A DNA stretch of 53,783 nt from Clostridiales bacterium. GTDB lineage: Bacteria; Bacillota; Clostridia; Christensenellales; Aristaeellaceae. Below the pieces are notes generated by a model, which did not search any database, was not told the origin of the DNA, and saw only the letters and a list, made by a program, of their open reading frames with translations. Below are positions 25,714-33,785 of this stretch, piece after piece; the stretch's first letter is position 1; every line of letters starts with the position of its first letter. Position numbers and translations under genes: made by a program. The DNA is taken from NCBI GenBank assembly GCA_004557125.1, contig SFET01000011.1:1-53783 (forward strand). The letters are read 5' to 3'.

Positions 25714-26595
25714 ATGCTGCTTGGAGCACTTGAAGCCGGCGGAACCAAGATGGTTTGCGCCATCGGCGACGAGAACGGTAACGTGTTTGAGCGCGCGAGC
25801 TTTCCCACGCGCATGCCTGAGGAGACCATGCCGGACATCATCGGCTACTTCCAGGACAAGAAGATCGAGGCGCTGGGCATCAGCAGCTTCGGCCCGCTGA
25901 ATCTGGACGAGACGAGTCCGGATTTCGGCAACATCACCACCACGCCCAAGCCCGGCTGGGCCAACTATCCCTTGCGCCGCGTGCTGCTGGATGCGCTGAA
26001 GGTGCCGGTGGGCATCGATACCGACGTCAACGGCGCAGCGCTGGCCGAGGCGCGCATCGGTGCGGGCAAGGGCCTGGATTCCCTGGTGTACTACACCATC
26101 GGCACCGGCATCGGCGGCGGCGCAATGGTCGCCAGCAAGCTGCTGCACGGCCTGGTGCATCCCGAGATGGGTCACATGCTCCTGCGCCCCGTGAAGGATG
26201 ACCCCTGTCCGAAGGGCTTCTGTCCCTACCACGATGGCTGCCTGGAGGGCATGGCCAACGGTCCGGCCATCGAGAAGCGCTGGGGCGTGTCCGCCAAGGA
26301 GCTGCCCGAGGATCACATCGCCTGGGACGTGGAGGCGGAGTATCTGGCGCAGATGTGCGTCAACACCATCGTCGTGCTCTCCCCGAAGAAGATCGTGCTG
26401 GGCGGCGGCGTGATGCACCAGATGCATCTGTTCCCCAAGATCCGCAGGCGCACGCTGGAGCTGCTCAACGGCTACGTGGCCCACAGTGCGATTCTGGAGG
26501 ACATCGACAATTACATCGTACCCCCGGCACTGGGGGACAATGCCGGCGCGGCGGGTTCGCTGCTGCTGGCGCTGGAGGCGCTCAAGGGCGCATAA
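25714..26595 (+). CDS. ROK-family sugar kinase, fructokinase-like
   Basis: About 293 residues. LEAGGTK near the N-terminus is the phosphate-1 motif, DTDVNGAALAEARIGAGKG holds the catalytic aspartate, and YYTIGTGIGGG is the ROK phosphate-2 loop. HPEMGHMLL followed by CPKGFCPYHDGCLEG is the structural zinc site of ROK kinases. Sequence style matches fructokinases/mannokinases that feed fructose-6-phosphate. The ATG at 25714 follows GGAGGATG; the frame extends upstream over the kinase end without a site. Confidence 0.9.
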   Translation: MLLGALEAGGTKMVCAIGDENGNVFERASFPTRMPEETMPDIIGYFQDKKIEALGISSFGPLNLDETSPDFGNITTTPKPGWANYPLRRVLLDALKVPVGIDTDVNGAALAEARIGAGKGLDSLVYYTIGTGIGGGAMVASKLLHGLVHPEMGHMLLRPVKDDPCPKGFCPYHDGCLEGMANGPAIEKRWGVSAKELPEDHIAWDVEAEYLAQMCVNTIVVLSPKKIVLGGGVMHQMHLFPKIRRRTLELLNGYVAHSAILEDIDNYIVPPALGDNAGAAGSLLLALEALKGA

Positions 26596-26622
26596 TTCAA
26601 GGGATTCGAGTGTGAGTTTGAA

Positions 26623-27414
26623 ATGGCAGGCAAGAGACGCGATCTGAGCATACCGTGGCCCTTTGCGCCGTCGGAAGTGGCGCTCAACCGGGATACGAAC
26701 CTTCTGAAGCTGGTGGCGATGCTCACCATGCTCTGCGATCATGCGGGAAAGATGCTCTTTCCCCAGTATCCGGTCATGCGCATCATCGGCCGCATTGCGT
26801 TCCCGATCTACGCCTATTGCCTGGCTGCGGGCTGCGTCTACACCCGCAATCCGCTGAACTACTTGAAGCGCATCGTGCTGCTGGCGCTGATCTGCCAGCC
26901 GCTGTACGCTGTGTCCATGGGGCACAGCGTACAGCAGATGTATGCTGTGTCCTTTGCGGAGCAGCCACTCAAGGCCGTTTGGAACTTCTACATTTACAGC
27001 TGGAACAAGCCCAGCATCCTGGTGGCGCTGTCCTTCGGACTGATTCTGATCTGGACGATCCGGGAGCGGCAGCTGGTCTTTACCGCGGCGGTGTTCATCC
27101 TGTGCTGGCTGATCCAGGGCAAGCTGGACTACGGCATGCGCGGCATCGTGCTGATGCTTCTGTTCTATCTGTTCTGCACCAGGCGGTGGCTGTCGCTGCC
27201 CTGCGTGCTCGCCTTCATGCTCTGGTGGGGCATGAGGAGCAGCGGATACAACCTGTTCGGCGTCAGCTTCGGCATCCAGACCTTCGCCATCCTCGCGCTG
27301 CCGCTGATCTACATCCGCACGAACTCCGGTCTGAAGCTGCCCAAGTGGCTGTTCTACGGCTTCTATCCCGCACATCTCATTCTGATCTATCTGCTGGATC
27401 ATTTTGTGCTGTGA
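26623..27414 (+). CDS. TraX-family membrane protein
   Basis: 263 residues with about seven hydrophobic segments. The N-terminal signature NLLKLVAMLTMLCDHAGKM and RIIGRIAFPIYAYCLAAGC is that of TraX. TraX acetylates pilin in the F plasmid; chromosomal relatives in Firmicutes are of unknown function and probably modify an envelope component. It follows the ROK kinase after 27 nt and may be co-transcribed. No conjugation genes are nearby. Confidence 0.88.
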   Translation: MAGKRRDLSIPWPFAPSEVALNRDTNLLKLVAMLTMLCDHAGKMLFPQYPVMRIIGRIAFPIYAYCLAAGCVYTRNPLNYLKRIVLLALICQPLYAVSMGHSVQQMYAVSFAEQPLKAVWNFYIYSWNKPSILVALSFGLILIWTIRERQLVFTAAVFILCWLIQGKLDYGMRGIVLMLLFYLFCTRRWLSLPCVLAFMLWWGMRSSGYNLFGVSFGIQTFAILALPLIYIRTNSGLKLPKWLFYGFYPAHLILIYLLDHFVL

Positions 27415-27451
27415 TGCTGTGAAAAAAGTCAAAAGTTAACAAATAAACCTG

Positions 27452-27480
27452 TTGACAAAATCCCCAATCGGATGTATTAT
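27452..27480 (+). promoter_or_regulatory. Promoter of tRNA-Lys
   Basis: TTGACA-N17-TATTAT, 20 bp before the tRNA. The -35 and following bases (TTGACAAAATCCCC) are identical to those of the tRNA-Pro promoter at 6417-6445. Confidence 0.88.
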
Positions 27481-27499
27481 ATACAAGTCGATTGGACAT

Positions 27500-27575
27500 G
27501 CACCTTTAGCTCAGTTGGTAGAGCACCTGACTCTTAATCAGGGTGTCCAGGGTTCGAGCCCCTGAAGGTGTACCA
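27500..27575 (+). tRNA. tRNA-Lys (anticodon CTT)
   Basis: 76 nt including an encoded CCA. The acceptor strands GCACCTT and AAGGTGT pair (G-T at the end). The anticodon stem CCTGA/TCAGG encloses CTCTTAA, giving CTT. D-arm TAGCTCAGTTGGTAGAGC and T-arm GTTCGAGCC are canonical. Confidence 0.96.
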
Positions 27576-27579
27576 CCTC

Positions 27580-27619
27580 ATCACCCATGTTTTGATACAA
27601 GGCATGGGTGATTCTTTTT
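27580..27619 (+). terminator. Intrinsic terminator of tRNA-Lys
   Basis: ATCACCCATG pairs with CATGGGTGAT over a 13-nt loop and is followed by TCTTTTTG. Confidence 0.85.
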
Positions 27620-27796
27620 GCGTTTGTGAAGGGATTGAGCGTCAGAATACCGGAATAATTTGCAATATTCTTCCTTTCACTTGCAAGGAATTGAATATAT
27701 CGCGTCATTTGGCCAGATGGGGATTGTCCCCGTCCGGCCATTTATCCTCCAAACCAGGGCACTTTTTCAGCAAAACGCCTGCCGTTTTCGCAAAAA

Positions 27797-27990
27797 TGCA
27801 CCCCATTGTGGACGTTTACTGTAATCGTCCACAATAGCCCAGTTATCGTCCACAATAGAAAAAGCAATGCTTAAAATGTACCCCTGAAAGTGGACACGAC
27901 AAAAGTCCAAAACCCTAAGTGTGGACAATGAAAAGTCCAAATCCCCGAAAAGTGGACACGTTAAGGTATAGACGGAAAGATTGGACAAAT
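27797..27990. repeat. Cluster of TGGAC/GTCCA repeats and two IS-end-like sequences
   Basis: The pentamer TGGAC or its complement occurs about nine times in 190 bp. Two stretches look like versions of one IS left end: TGCACCCCATTGTGGACG at 27797-27814 and TGTACCCCTGAAAGTGGACACG at 27877-27898. The second precedes the IS3-type genes and is the likelier true left terminus. The repeats may be transposase binding sites. No gene is seen between 27620 and 28053. Confidence 0.5.
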
Positions 27991-28053
27991 TGCGTTGCAG
28001 AAAATATAGAGGCAATGATAGAATTGAAGTGCAGGGACTTCAGGAGGTACAAT

Positions 28054-28476
28054 ATGGGATGGAAGAGTTTTACCGAAGAAGAAATTCTGGAATTGAAGAG
28101 CAATAAATATACTCACACGGTATCGGCATCATCGATCAGTTTTACAGCAGAATTCAAAGAGAAATTCTGGGCGATGTATAAGACCGGTTACAAACCAAAG
28201 CAAATTCTCAGGCAGCTTGGCTATAATCCCGATATACTTGGGCATAACCGCATCGGCGGAATCAGAGCACATATCCGGGAGCAGGCGCTTTCACCCGAAG
28301 GCTTTCATACAGGGCGCAGAGAACTTATTCCCAAACGTCCTATCGAGGAATATGCCGAAATGCCGCCCAGCAGGGCTATGATTAAGATAATGAATGAGTT
28401 GGCGTATCTGAGACAAGAAGTGGAATTTATAAAAAAAGCTACGCAAGCGGCGAGCCGGAAAGGGCGCGAGAAGTGA
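28054..28476 (+). CDS. IS3-family transposase OrfA (helix-turn-helix)
   Basis: 140 residues from the ATG with an AGGAGGT site. A helix-turn-helix of the IS3 type lies at about 30-75 (EKFWAMYKTGYKPKQILRQ), and a leucine-zipper-like C-terminal helix (MNELAYLRQEVEFIKKATQ) probably mediates dimerisation. A run of seven adenines at 28431-28437 offers a -1 slippage site. The orfB frame is open from that point onward, so an OrfAB fusion can be made. Confidence 0.85.
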   Translation: MGWKSFTEEEILELKSNKYTHTVSASSISFTAEFKEKFWAMYKTGYKPKQILRQLGYNPDILGHNRIGGIRAHIREQALSPEGFHTGRRELIPKRPIEEYAEMPPSRAMIKIMNELAYLRQEVEFIKKATQAASRKGREK

Positions 28477-29441
28477 TTATGGGAAATCCGGCAAGCGTTT
28501 TTCAACTTATCCATGATACGCTTCTTCAGAAAGAAAACCTGCTGACAGTAAGCGAATTGTGCAAATGCGGAGGTGTTTCACGATCCGGTTACTACAAGTG
28601 GGAGAAAAATGCAAAACACAGACAGCAGCAGGAAGATGCCGACAGACAGGATTTTGAACTTATCTTGGAGGCGTACAGGTATCGCGGATATAAAAAGGGC
28701 ATTAGAAGTATTCATATGCGATTGCTCCACAAAGGGATTGTCATGAATCCCAAGAAGATCCGCAGATTGATGCAGAAATATAATCTGTTTTGCCCAATCC
28801 GCAAGGCCAATCCATATCGACGGATGGCAAAGGCGTTGAAGACGAACCACATTGCAGAAAACCTTGTAGACCGTCAGTTTGAGGCACATGGTCCCCGGTC
28901 AGTACTGCTGACAGATATCACATATATTCCGTATAACGGGACGTTTTGCTATTTGTCAACGGTCATCGATGCCTATACAAAGCAGGTGCTTTCGTATGTT
29001 CTGAGCGAAAGCCTGGAAGTGGACTTCGTGCTTCGAACTATAGAGCTGCTTGTGGAGCGTCACGGAATATCGCTGCAGGCAGAGACGATGATTCACAGTG
29101 ATCAGGGATGTCATTATACAAGTTATCGCTTCATCCAGATCGTTAAGGACAGTGGCCTGCGCCAATCTATGTCGCGTCGCGGGAACTGCTGGGATAATGC
29201 GCCGCAGGAAAGTTTCTTCGGCCACATGAAGGATGAACTGGCTGATGAGCAACCGGCGTGGAGCTGTTTCAAGGACGTCAGCGACAGTATTGATCGCTGG
29301 ATGGATTACTACAATACGGAGCGGTATCAGTGGCAGCTGGCGAAACTGTCACCGAATGAGTTCTACGAATTTATCACAACTGGCGTGTACCCGCTTCCGT
29401 GTGCTGTGCCGGAAGGCTATTCAGGGGGCTCTGCCCCCTAA
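28473..29441 (+). CDS. IS3-family transposase OrfB (DDE integrase)
   Basis: About 322 residues (GTG 28473 or ATG 28479), overlapping the orfA stop. An HTH_21 region (about 75-115, GIRSIHMRLLHKGI) precedes the rve integrase core. The catalytic triad is visible: D in LLTDITYIPYNG, D in MIHSDQGCHYTS and E in PQESFFGHMKDEL. The C-terminus has the usual YYNTERYQWQLAKLSPNEF. The last codons form a GC hairpin (29423-29439). The gene appears intact. Confidence 0.92.
   Translation: MIMGNPASVFQLIHDTLLQKENLLTVSELCKCGGVSRSGYYKWEKNAKHRQQQEDADRQDFELILEAYRYRGYKKGIRSIHMRLLHKGIVMNPKKIRRLMQKYNLFCPIRKANPYRRMAKALKTNHIAENLVDRQFEAHGPRSVLLTDITYIPYNGTFCYLSTVIDAYTKQVLSYVLSESLEVDFVLRTIELLVERHGISLQAETMIHSDQGCHYTSYRFIQIVKDSGLRQSMSRRGNCWDNAPQESFFGHMKDELADEQPAWSCFKDVSDSIDRWMDYYNTERYQWQLAKLSPNEFYEFITTGVYPLPCAVPEGYSGGSAP
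29423..29439 (+). terminator. GC hairpin at the end of orfB
   Basis: AGGGGGC-tct-GCCCCCT spans the last codons. No T-tract follows, so its strength as a terminator is uncertain; it may insulate the element. Confidence 0.4.
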
Positions 29442-30023
29442 CCCCCGAGGTTTATCGCTTTGGTTTCCGGGAAGTGATCGCTCTCTGCATCCTTGTGCGA
29501 AAAAAGGAGCGATCCGCAGATCACTCCCCGCAAACCCAGCACGGCGCTTAGGTCGCTCCTCAGCGTTGCCTTATCCTCCGTACTGGTAAAGCATTTACAT
29601 TATAGCACAGAATGTGGGAGGTGTACGATGTACGATACAACTTGTCCACGATTCGGGGAGCACTTCACGTCATGTATGTTGCTGAGAAGAGTTAAAGAAG
29701 TATTTGAAATTGCTCAAATAGCAACGAGAGAGCGTATTAAAACGCCGGGAAATGCTATGCTTTTTTCACCGACGGCGATGGGAATCACAGGCTTTACCGC
29801 CCTCCCGTCGGCCACCCATTTTAGCATTTCCCCGGCAACCTGCCAAGGCCAGGCCGCTGTCGCGGTGGCTGCCTTTGCGGGCTTCCAAAGGCGGCGACCT
29901 CAGGCTCCAGAAATCATTTGTGCGTCACAGTTCGCCCGCTTACAGAAAATATTGAACACCGCCATTGGATCGGTCAATTCCGCGATGGAAGAAGCCATCA
30001 TTGATGACCTTCTGAACATTTCT
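29442..30023. other. Intergenic remnant region with an imperfect long inverted repeat
   Basis: No intact gene. GCCGGGAAATGCTA (29744-29757) is repeated in inverted form as TAGCATTTCCCCGGC (29822-29836), with further complementarity inside (CGACGG/CCGTCG), so a hairpin of about 93 nt can form. A small open frame at 29628 (MYDTTCPRFGEHFTS...) has a good GGGAGGTG site but runs into this repeat and then into the broken transposase; it may be the start of an interrupted gene. Confidence 0.4.
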
Positions 30024-30590
30024 GCTGCAGGATATCAGCATAGACAGCACCTACATCAAGGCACACAAGGCAAGCGCCGGTGCCGAGAGAGGGGGCTCTC
30101 AAAACCCGATGGTACCGTAGAAACCCCCAGCCAAAAGTCGAGCGCTGTCTGGGCAAAAACCCAGGTCAATCAGTGCATTGGAGTGAGCCGCGGTGACAGA
30201 AGCACCAAGATTCACGCCGCTGTAGACGCTTTGGGCAATCCCATTGCGATCATGTTGACCACTGGCAATACCCCTGACATTACTGTTGCCGAGAAACTGA
30301 TCAGACAAATCAACTTCAAGGATTCGACCATTCTCGCCGACAGAGCCTACGGCAAGTGGGAGTTTCGCGAGTTTATCGCCAACCACGACGCGGATTTTTG
30401 TATTCCACCAAAGAAGGATAATACCGATCCGTAGTACGTCGATTGGTGGCTTTACAAGGAGCGCCATCTTGTGGAAAATTTCTTCCTCAAGCTCAAGGAG
30501 TTCCGAAGGGTCGCCACCCGTTTCGATAAGCTCGCTTCCCGCTTCCTCGCTTTCGTCCATCTGGCTTGCATCCGTATTCTTCTTGCATAA
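30024..30590 (+). pseudogene. Broken IS5-family transposase
   Basis: Three pieces of one DDE transposase lie in order but not in one frame. DISIDSTYIKAHKASAGAER (about 30031-30090) holds the first aspartate and ends at a TAG at about 30117. After a frameshift comes GVSRGDRSTKIHAAVDALGN (from about 30180), continuing to a TAG at 30432-30434. The same frame resumes directly after that stop as DWWLYKERHLVENFFLKLKE with the final glutamate region, ending at TAA 30588-30590. It is a decayed copy. Confidence 0.8.
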
Positions 30591-30740
30591 TCCCTGCGGA
30601 TTTGCATTTAAAAACACACTCTAGTACTGGGCCCTTCTAGGGCCTACTCATACTACCGGCTAAGCCGGTGGTCGTGATTTTCAGAAGGACTACTAAATCG
30701 CAGACAGTGTTCATGTGGACACAAAAGTAGTTTACGCCTG
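30591..30740. repeat. Hairpin-rich IS end-like remnant
   Basis: Two GC hairpins, GGGCCC-TTCTA-GGGCC (30629-30644) and ACCGGC-TAA-GCCGGT (30655-30669), lie in an AT-rich context. Short subterminal hairpins like these occur at IS200/IS605-type ends, but no tnpA or tnpB is present. It could equally be the right end of the IS5-type copy. Nothing else is seen up to 30871. Confidence 0.3.
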
Positions 30741-30871
30741 TAGGCATTACGACCAGAATGCACAACCTTTATTGGCGAGGTGCCCAAAGCCTAGCGCTTC
30801 ATACATTTCAAAACAGATCCGATTTGAGCCGGAACATTCCCGCCTTGAAATGCCCCGGTTTCTTCTCATGT

Positions 30872-31405
30872 TCAGACATTGAAGCGGTCGTAGGTCTTGT
30901 AGCAATCCAGGCACAGCTTCTTGCCGTCCGCGATGCGAATCCAGTTTGCACCTGTCGTTTCACCACAGCATTCGCAAACGTAGGAATCAAACAGGCGCGC
31001 CCGTTCCGGAAGCTGGATGGTCGCTTCCTTTACATCGAACATTTCGCGAGGTTCACAGGCCTGATAATAGGCGAAGGACTCCTCGCGGGACATCTCCCTG
31101 TCTCTGGGCTTGAGAACCAGACGCACGGATTTTCCGTTCTTCCGGTTGTAAAAGGAGAACGCCTGCTTGCCGCGCATGTGGAACAGGAGGTTGCCCTTGC
31201 CCACGCTGCAGCCCAGAATCACCTGTATGGCGTCCACGCCGCAGGCGTCGTTTTCTGTGATGCAGACCACCTGCTCATCCTCAGAGAAACTCAGATCCAG
31301 CAGCTCAATGGCATACAGCGCCGCCTTGTAGCCGATGGTCAGGCCACCGCACACATGCCCGTGGAATGCGGCGCACTTTTCCCACAATACCTTGTTTTCG
31401 TCCAT
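30872..31405 (-). CDS. FmdE-family protein with C-terminal zinc ribbon
   Basis: 177 residues. The N-terminal domain is of the formylmethanofuran dehydrogenase subunit E type, with the conserved CAAFHGHVCGGLTIGYKAA (about 11-29) and ITENDACGVDAIQVILGC (about 50-67); these histidines and cysteines bind metal in the family. A C-terminal ribbon has CECCGE and CLDC. FmdE proteins are not catalytic subunits; they are linked to molybdenum/tungsten enzymes in archaea and are found in Clostridia next to FecCD-type importers. It is the last gene of a five-gene transport operon, 22 nt after the flavodoxin gene. A role in metal or cofactor handling is inference. Confidence 0.88.
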   Translation of the reverse strand: MDENKVLWEKCAAFHGHVCGGLTIGYKAALYAIELLDLSFSEDEQVVCITENDACGVDAIQVILGCSVGKGNLLFHMRGKQAFSFYNRKNGKSVRLVLKPRDREMSREESFAYYQACEPREMFDVKEATIQLPERARLFDSYVCECCGETTGANWIRIADGKKLCLDCYKTYDRFNV

Positions 31406-31427
31406 GATGATTGCTCCATTCTATTCT

Positions 31428-31928
31428 TTATTTGTCAAAAAGTTCGCTTGCCTTTTGCGCAATTCTCGTACCAAAGAGCCTGCAGATCTCCTCGCGCTCC
31501 TGCATCTGTGCCTGAACAACCGTGGGGCCGATGTGGATGAACGGTCGTCCGCAGCCCGCGCCGCTGGAATAGATCAGCATGCCTTTGACCAGCATGTGGT
31601 TAATGATCGTCATGATGGCCAGCTCGCCTCCGCCGCCGTGGGGACTTCCCTCCGTCGAAAATGCGGAGCCCAGCTTGCCCGCAAGCTTGTAGTTCAGGCG
31701 CGTATCGAAGAATTTCTTCATCTGCCAGCACATATTGGCCACATAGGTCGGCGTTCCAAAGATCACCGCATCGCTGGCCTCGATGAAAGCCTTGTCCGGC
31801 GAGTCGTTCTCCGCCAAATTGAACAGGCGGACTTCCACACCGGCGACCGCACGCGCACCCTCCGCGATCCAGTTGGCTACTTGCGCGGTGCTTCCGGTTT
31901 CACTGTAGTAAATGATGCTGATTTTCAT
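31428..31928 (-). CDS. Flavodoxin-family protein (WrbA-like)
   Basis: 166 residues. MKISIIYYSETGSTAQVANW is the FMN-phosphate loop (SxTGxT type). FGTPTYVANMCWQMKKFFD and FSTEGSPHGGGGELAIMTII match the isoalloxazine-binding parts of WrbA/flavodoxin oxidoreductases. The start at 31928 has GGAGATGG; the longer frame runs into the ATPase gene. It lies within the operon between the ATPase and FmdE genes. A reductive step, for instance releasing an imported metal from its ligand, would fit but is unproven. Confidence 0.88.
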   Translation of the reverse strand: MKISIIYYSETGSTAQVANWIAEGARAVAGVEVRLFNLAENDSPDKAFIEASDAVIFGTPTYVANMCWQMKKFFDTRLNYKLAGKLGSAFSTEGSPHGGGGELAIMTIINHMLVKGMLIYSSGAGCGRPFIHIGPTVVQAQMQEREEICRLFGTRIAQKASELFDK

Positions 31929-31947
31929 AATCCATCTCCTTATGCCG

Positions 31948-32697
31948 TCAGTCCAGCACGACGACCTGCTTGCCGTTGATCTGTGCAATCTCGGCCTTGA
32001 TTCCATAGACGGTCTGAATGGTTTCTGCGGTGACGGTTTCCAAGCCGCCGTAGCTGTAACCCGTTCCGTCCTTGAGAAAGTAAAAGCGGTCGCAATAGCG
32101 CAGGGCGAGATTCAGGTCGTGAATCACAATGAAAACGGCGATGCCCTGCTCCCGGGCGATCTGACGCACCAGCGCCATCATCTCATACTGATTCCGGGGG
32201 TCGAGGTTGCTGGTGGGCTCGTCCAGAAGCAGCAGCTTCGGCTGCTGCACCAGCGCACGCGCCAGCATGACCTTCTGAAGCTCTCCACCGGAGAGCTCGT
32301 CCAGGCTGCGCACCTGAAACTGCTCCATACCGACGCGGCGAATCATCGCTTCGCACAGGTCGATGTCCTCCTGGCTCACACTCCACTTGATGTAGGGCTT
32401 GCGTCCCAGCAGCACGCAGTCAAAGACGGTCGCATGGCTCATTTCGTTTTTCTGTGCCACATACGCGATGGTGCGCGCCATTTCATTGCGGCTCATTTCG
32501 CGCACGGGTTTTCCGTCAATGATTACTTCGCCGCGTTCGGGCGTGCGGATTCGATTGATGCAGGTGATCAGCGTGCTCTTGCCCGCGCCGTTGTTGCCCA
32601 GTATGCCCACGCACTCGCCTGGCTGGGCCGTGAAGCTCACGCCGTTCAGGATTCTCTGCCTGCCATAGGAGAAGGCGATGTCCCTGATTTCTATCAT
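31948..32697 (-). CDS. FecE-type ABC transporter ATP-binding protein
   Basis: About 249 residues. Walker A GNNGAGKST (about 35), signature LSGGELQKVMLARAL (about 140), Walker B KLLLLDEPTSNLDP and the switch HDLNLALRYCD define a metal-chelate importer ATPase. The start has AAGGAGGA and overlaps the permease stop by ATGA. It powers the transporter formed by the two upstream gene products. Confidence 0.93.
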   Translation of the reverse strand: MIEIRDIAFSYGRQRILNGVSFTAQPGECVGILGNNGAGKSTLITCINRIRTPERGEVIIDGKPVREMSRNEMARTIAYVAQKNEMSHATVFDCVLLGRKPYIKWSVSQEDIDLCEAMIRRVGMEQFQVRSLDELSGGELQKVMLARALVQQPKLLLLDEPTSNLDPRNQYEMMALVRQIAREQGIAVFIVIHDLNLALRYCDRFYFLKDGTGYSYGGLETVTAETIQTVYGIKAEIAQINGKQVVVLD

Positions 32698-33779
32698 TTG
32701 ACGCTCCTCCTTCGCATGATCAGCCACAGGAACAGCGGCGCGCCGAGGAAGGAGGTCAGCGCGCCGATCGGCAGCACTGTGGGCGGCACCAGCATGCGGC
32801 AGCAGATGTCCGAAGCCAGCAGCAGCACAGCGCCGCAGAGCGCCGTACACGGAATCAGAAAGCGGAAATCATTGCCCACGAAGCGTCGCATGATGTGCGC
32901 AGCGATCAGGCCGATGAAGTTGATGCAGCCCACGAAGGCCACCGACACCGACGAGATCAGCGCGCAGACGATCATGCTTGCGGGAACCAGAAAGTCCACC
33001 GGCACGCCCAGACTCTTCGCCGTATGCGGGCCGCTCTCCATGGCGTTGTAGTTCCAGCGATGGTAATAGAAGAACAGAAACGCACCAAGGCCCAGGGCGC
33101 CGATGAGTGCGATTTCATTCCAACCAGCCCTGCCCAGATTGCCAAATGTCCAGTGAACGACGGTCGCCACCATCACGTCGTCGGCAAAGTACTGCACCAG
33201 CGTCGTGCCGCCGCTGAACATGGAGCTGATGGCGACGCCTGCCAGAACCATCACCGAGGGCGTGACGCCCCGCGCGCGGGAGAGTCCCAGGATCACCAGC
33301 GTGGTCGCAACGCCGCCCAGAAACGCGCAGAGCGTGACCAGCGCGGGATTGCTGATGGTCAGCGCCGCCGCAGAGCCGGAGCCGGTATTCAGCTGCGAAC
33401 CCGCGCCCAGCCAGATGATGGAAACCGCCGCGCCGAAGGACGCGCCCTGGGAGACGCCCAATGTGGAGGCGGAGGCCAGCGGATTTCGCAGCACGTTCTG
33501 CATGATGCAGCCGCACATGGCCAGCGCCACGCCCACCACCAGCGCAGCGGCAATTCTCGGCATGCGCACGTTCCATACGATGGTGTTTGTCTGCTTGCTG
33601 CCGAGCTTCAATACGCCCAGCACAACCTCTTTCAGCGAAAGACCGGCAGAGCCGGCCATCAGCGATGCGAGGCCGGCTGCTACCGTCAGGACAATCATCG
33701 TGATCAGCACCATCCACTTGCGCCGGATGTACTGGCGATAATTTCCGCCCTGAAGCTCTTTGATCTGTTGTCTGCTCAT
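32694..33779 (-). CDS. FecCD-family ABC transporter permease
   Basis: 361 residues with about nine or ten membrane segments. NVRMPRIAAALVVGVALAM and NPLASASTLGVSQGASFGAA are the FecCD/BtuC family signatures. This family imports siderophores, haem, cobamides, and molybdate or tungstate. It lies 6 nt after the binding protein gene and overlaps the ATPase gene. Confidence 0.93.
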   Translation of the reverse strand: MSRQQIKELQGGNYRQYIRRKWMVLITMIVLTVAAGLASLMAGSAGLSLKEVVLGVLKLGSKQTNTIVWNVRMPRIAAALVVGVALAMCGCIMQNVLRNPLASASTLGVSQGASFGAAVSIIWLGAGSQLNTGSGSAAALTISNPALVTLCAFLGGVATTLVILGLSRARGVTPSVMVLAGVAISSMFSGGTTLVQYFADDVMVATVVHWTFGNLGRAGWNEIALIGALGLGAFLFFYYHRWNYNAMESGPHTAKSLGVPVDFLVPASMIVCALISSVSVAFVGCINFIGLIAAHIMRRFVGNDFRFLIPCTALCGAVLLLASDICCRMLVPPTVLPIGALTSFLGAPLFLWLIMRRRSVK

Positions 33780-33785
33780 CTTCGA

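Larger units (their letters stand above)
27877..29441 (+). mobile_element. IS3-family (IS150-like) insertion sequence
   Basis: Two overlapping frames (orfA and orfB) with the classical IS3 layout, preceded by a TG-starting end-like sequence. No matching right inverted repeat could be found, so the right boundary is given as the end of orfB. Base composition is clearly lower in GC than the neighbouring genes. Confidence 0.65.

Noticed and set aside
26623..27414. Conjugative element on the basis of TraX
   Set aside because: TraX-like proteins are common on Firmicutes chromosomes, and no relaxase, coupling or pilus genes are present.
27797..27990. CRISPR-like array because of repeated TGGAC/GTCCA units
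   Set aside because: The repeats are only about 5 bp, occur in both orientations and have irregular spacing. No cas gene is near.
30591..30740. Intact IS200/IS605 element with guide RNA
   Set aside because: Only hairpins are seen; there is no tnpA or tnpB gene or remnant, so no active system is supported.
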